From: Burkholderia sp. lig30
Lineage (GTDB): Bacteria; Pseudomonadota; Gammaproteobacteria; Burkholderiales; Burkholderiaceae
Assembly: GCF_000687455.2 (NCBI RefSeq)
Contig: NZ_JGVW01000109.1
Location: 1-64,000, forward strand
Length of the DNA stretch: 64,000 bases
Direction of reading: 5' to 3'
Each line of letters starts with the position of its first letter. Position 1 is the stretch's first letter. Of this stretch, positions 63,658-64,000 are shown in pieces. Position numbers and translations under genes: made by a program. A model generated the notes under the pieces. The model worked only from the letters and a program-made list of their open reading frames with translations. It did not search any database and was not told where the DNA came from.

Positions 63658-64000
63658 ATGCAAACCAAACCCGCGCTCGGCAGCATCGAAGTCGACCGCA
63701 TCGTCGCCGCCGCGCGCGCCGAAGCCGAACGCCACGGCTGGGTGGTCACGATCGCCGTCGTCGACGACGGCGGCCATCCGCTCGCGCTCGCGCGCCTGGA
63801 CGGCGCAGCGCCGGCCAGCGCCTACATCGCCCAGGAAAAGGCGCGCAGCGCGGCACTCGGCCGCCGCGAAACGAAGGGATATGAGGATATGATCAACGCT
63901 GGCCGCACCGCCTTCCTCAGCGCACCGCTCGCCGGGATGCTCGAAGGCGGCGTGCCAGTGACGGCCGGCGGCCAGATCGCGGGCGCGATCGGCGTGTCCG
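63658..64000 (+). CDS. glcG: GlcG/HbpS family protein (truncated by window end)
   Basis: The first 114 residues of a GlcG-like protein are visible: VTIAVVDDGGHPLALARLDGA, YIAQEKARSAALGRRE and GGVPVTAGGQIAGAIGVS. The family is small (about 130-150 residues), and members are found next to glcDEF. Its biochemical role is unclear; homologues bind haem or corrinoids. The gene follows glcF after 16 bp with GGAGGA upstream, so it belongs to the operon. The C-terminus lies outside the window. Confidence 0.9.
   Translation, partial: MQTKPALGSIEVDRIVAAARAEAERHGWVVTIAVVDDGGHPLALARLDGAAPASAYIAQEKARSAALGRRETKGYEDMINAGRTAFLSAPLAGMLEGGVPVTAGGQIAGAIGVS

Overview
The window is chromosomal DNA of a Burkholderia-type betaproteobacterium. 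The evidence is GC-rich coding sequence with strong third-position bias and genes typical of that genus: an H-NS-family protein, DUF4148 protein, hopanoid genes hpnA/hpnB/hpnH with ispH, a YbdD-CstA pair, a glcDEF operon and a DUF3348-DUF802-OmpA-DUF2894 operon. The species cannot be fixed from sequence reading alone. No rRNA, tRNA or CRISPR array was seen.

Layout. 1-8 kb: H-NS-like protein, a small lipoprotein, a sigma-54 activator divergent from a GntP permease (with a -24/-12 promoter and three matching upstream palindromes), a diguanylate cyclase, a gutted chemoreceptor remnant and an intact chemoreceptor. 8-17 kb: small secreted proteins, a winged-helix regulator, a DedA-rhodanese fusion, RarD-like exporter, acylphosphatase, HpnA, a protein with thirteen 14-residue repeats, and a 5'-truncated ArsR gene fused to an intact SRPBCC gene. 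17-28 kb: HpnB, IspH, HpnH, a DOPA-dioxygenase-like protein, YbdD and CstA, a c-type cytochrome, a DUF1275 protein, DAHP synthase and YceH. 28-33 kb: a four-gene operon encoding a MotA/ExbB-like channel protein with a very long repeat-containing tail, a MotB-like OmpA protein and two partners of unknown function; it resembles the ZorA/ZorB motor of Zorya but lacks Zorya effectors. 33-42 kb: a secreted nuclease, a TetR gene divergent from a decayed EamA transporter, a heme-oxygenase-like diiron protein, decayed small genes, an SDR, DUF4148 and glycine-zipper proteins, and a GSA-aminomutase-like aminotransferase.

42.6-56.6 kb is the most distinctive part: an accessory biosynthetic cluster. A twelve-gene leftward operon encodes dehydratase, ketosynthase, ketoreductase, a FabL-like enoyl reductase candidate, ACP, an AurF-like diiron N-oxygenase, an ICMT-like methyltransferase, a KASIII with an altered triad, a thioester reductase, a second ACP, a free-standing amino acid adenylation enzyme and a malonyltransferase. 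A phosphopantetheinyl transferase converges on it; a second ketosynthase, a second dehydratase and a LuxR-family regulator without a LuxI lie on the other side. A 20-bp lux box with perfect half-sites lies upstream of luxR. The gene set predicts a quorum-sensing-regulated, amino acid-linked, dissociated fatty acid/polyketide pathway with N-oxidation and reductive release. I cannot match it to a known product.

The cluster is bordered on the right by a frameshifted gene and a decayed 771-bp IS5-type element with a TAA duplication. The window ends with a GntR regulator divergent from glcDEF and a truncated GlcG-like gene; two identical 14-bp operator-like sites lie between them.
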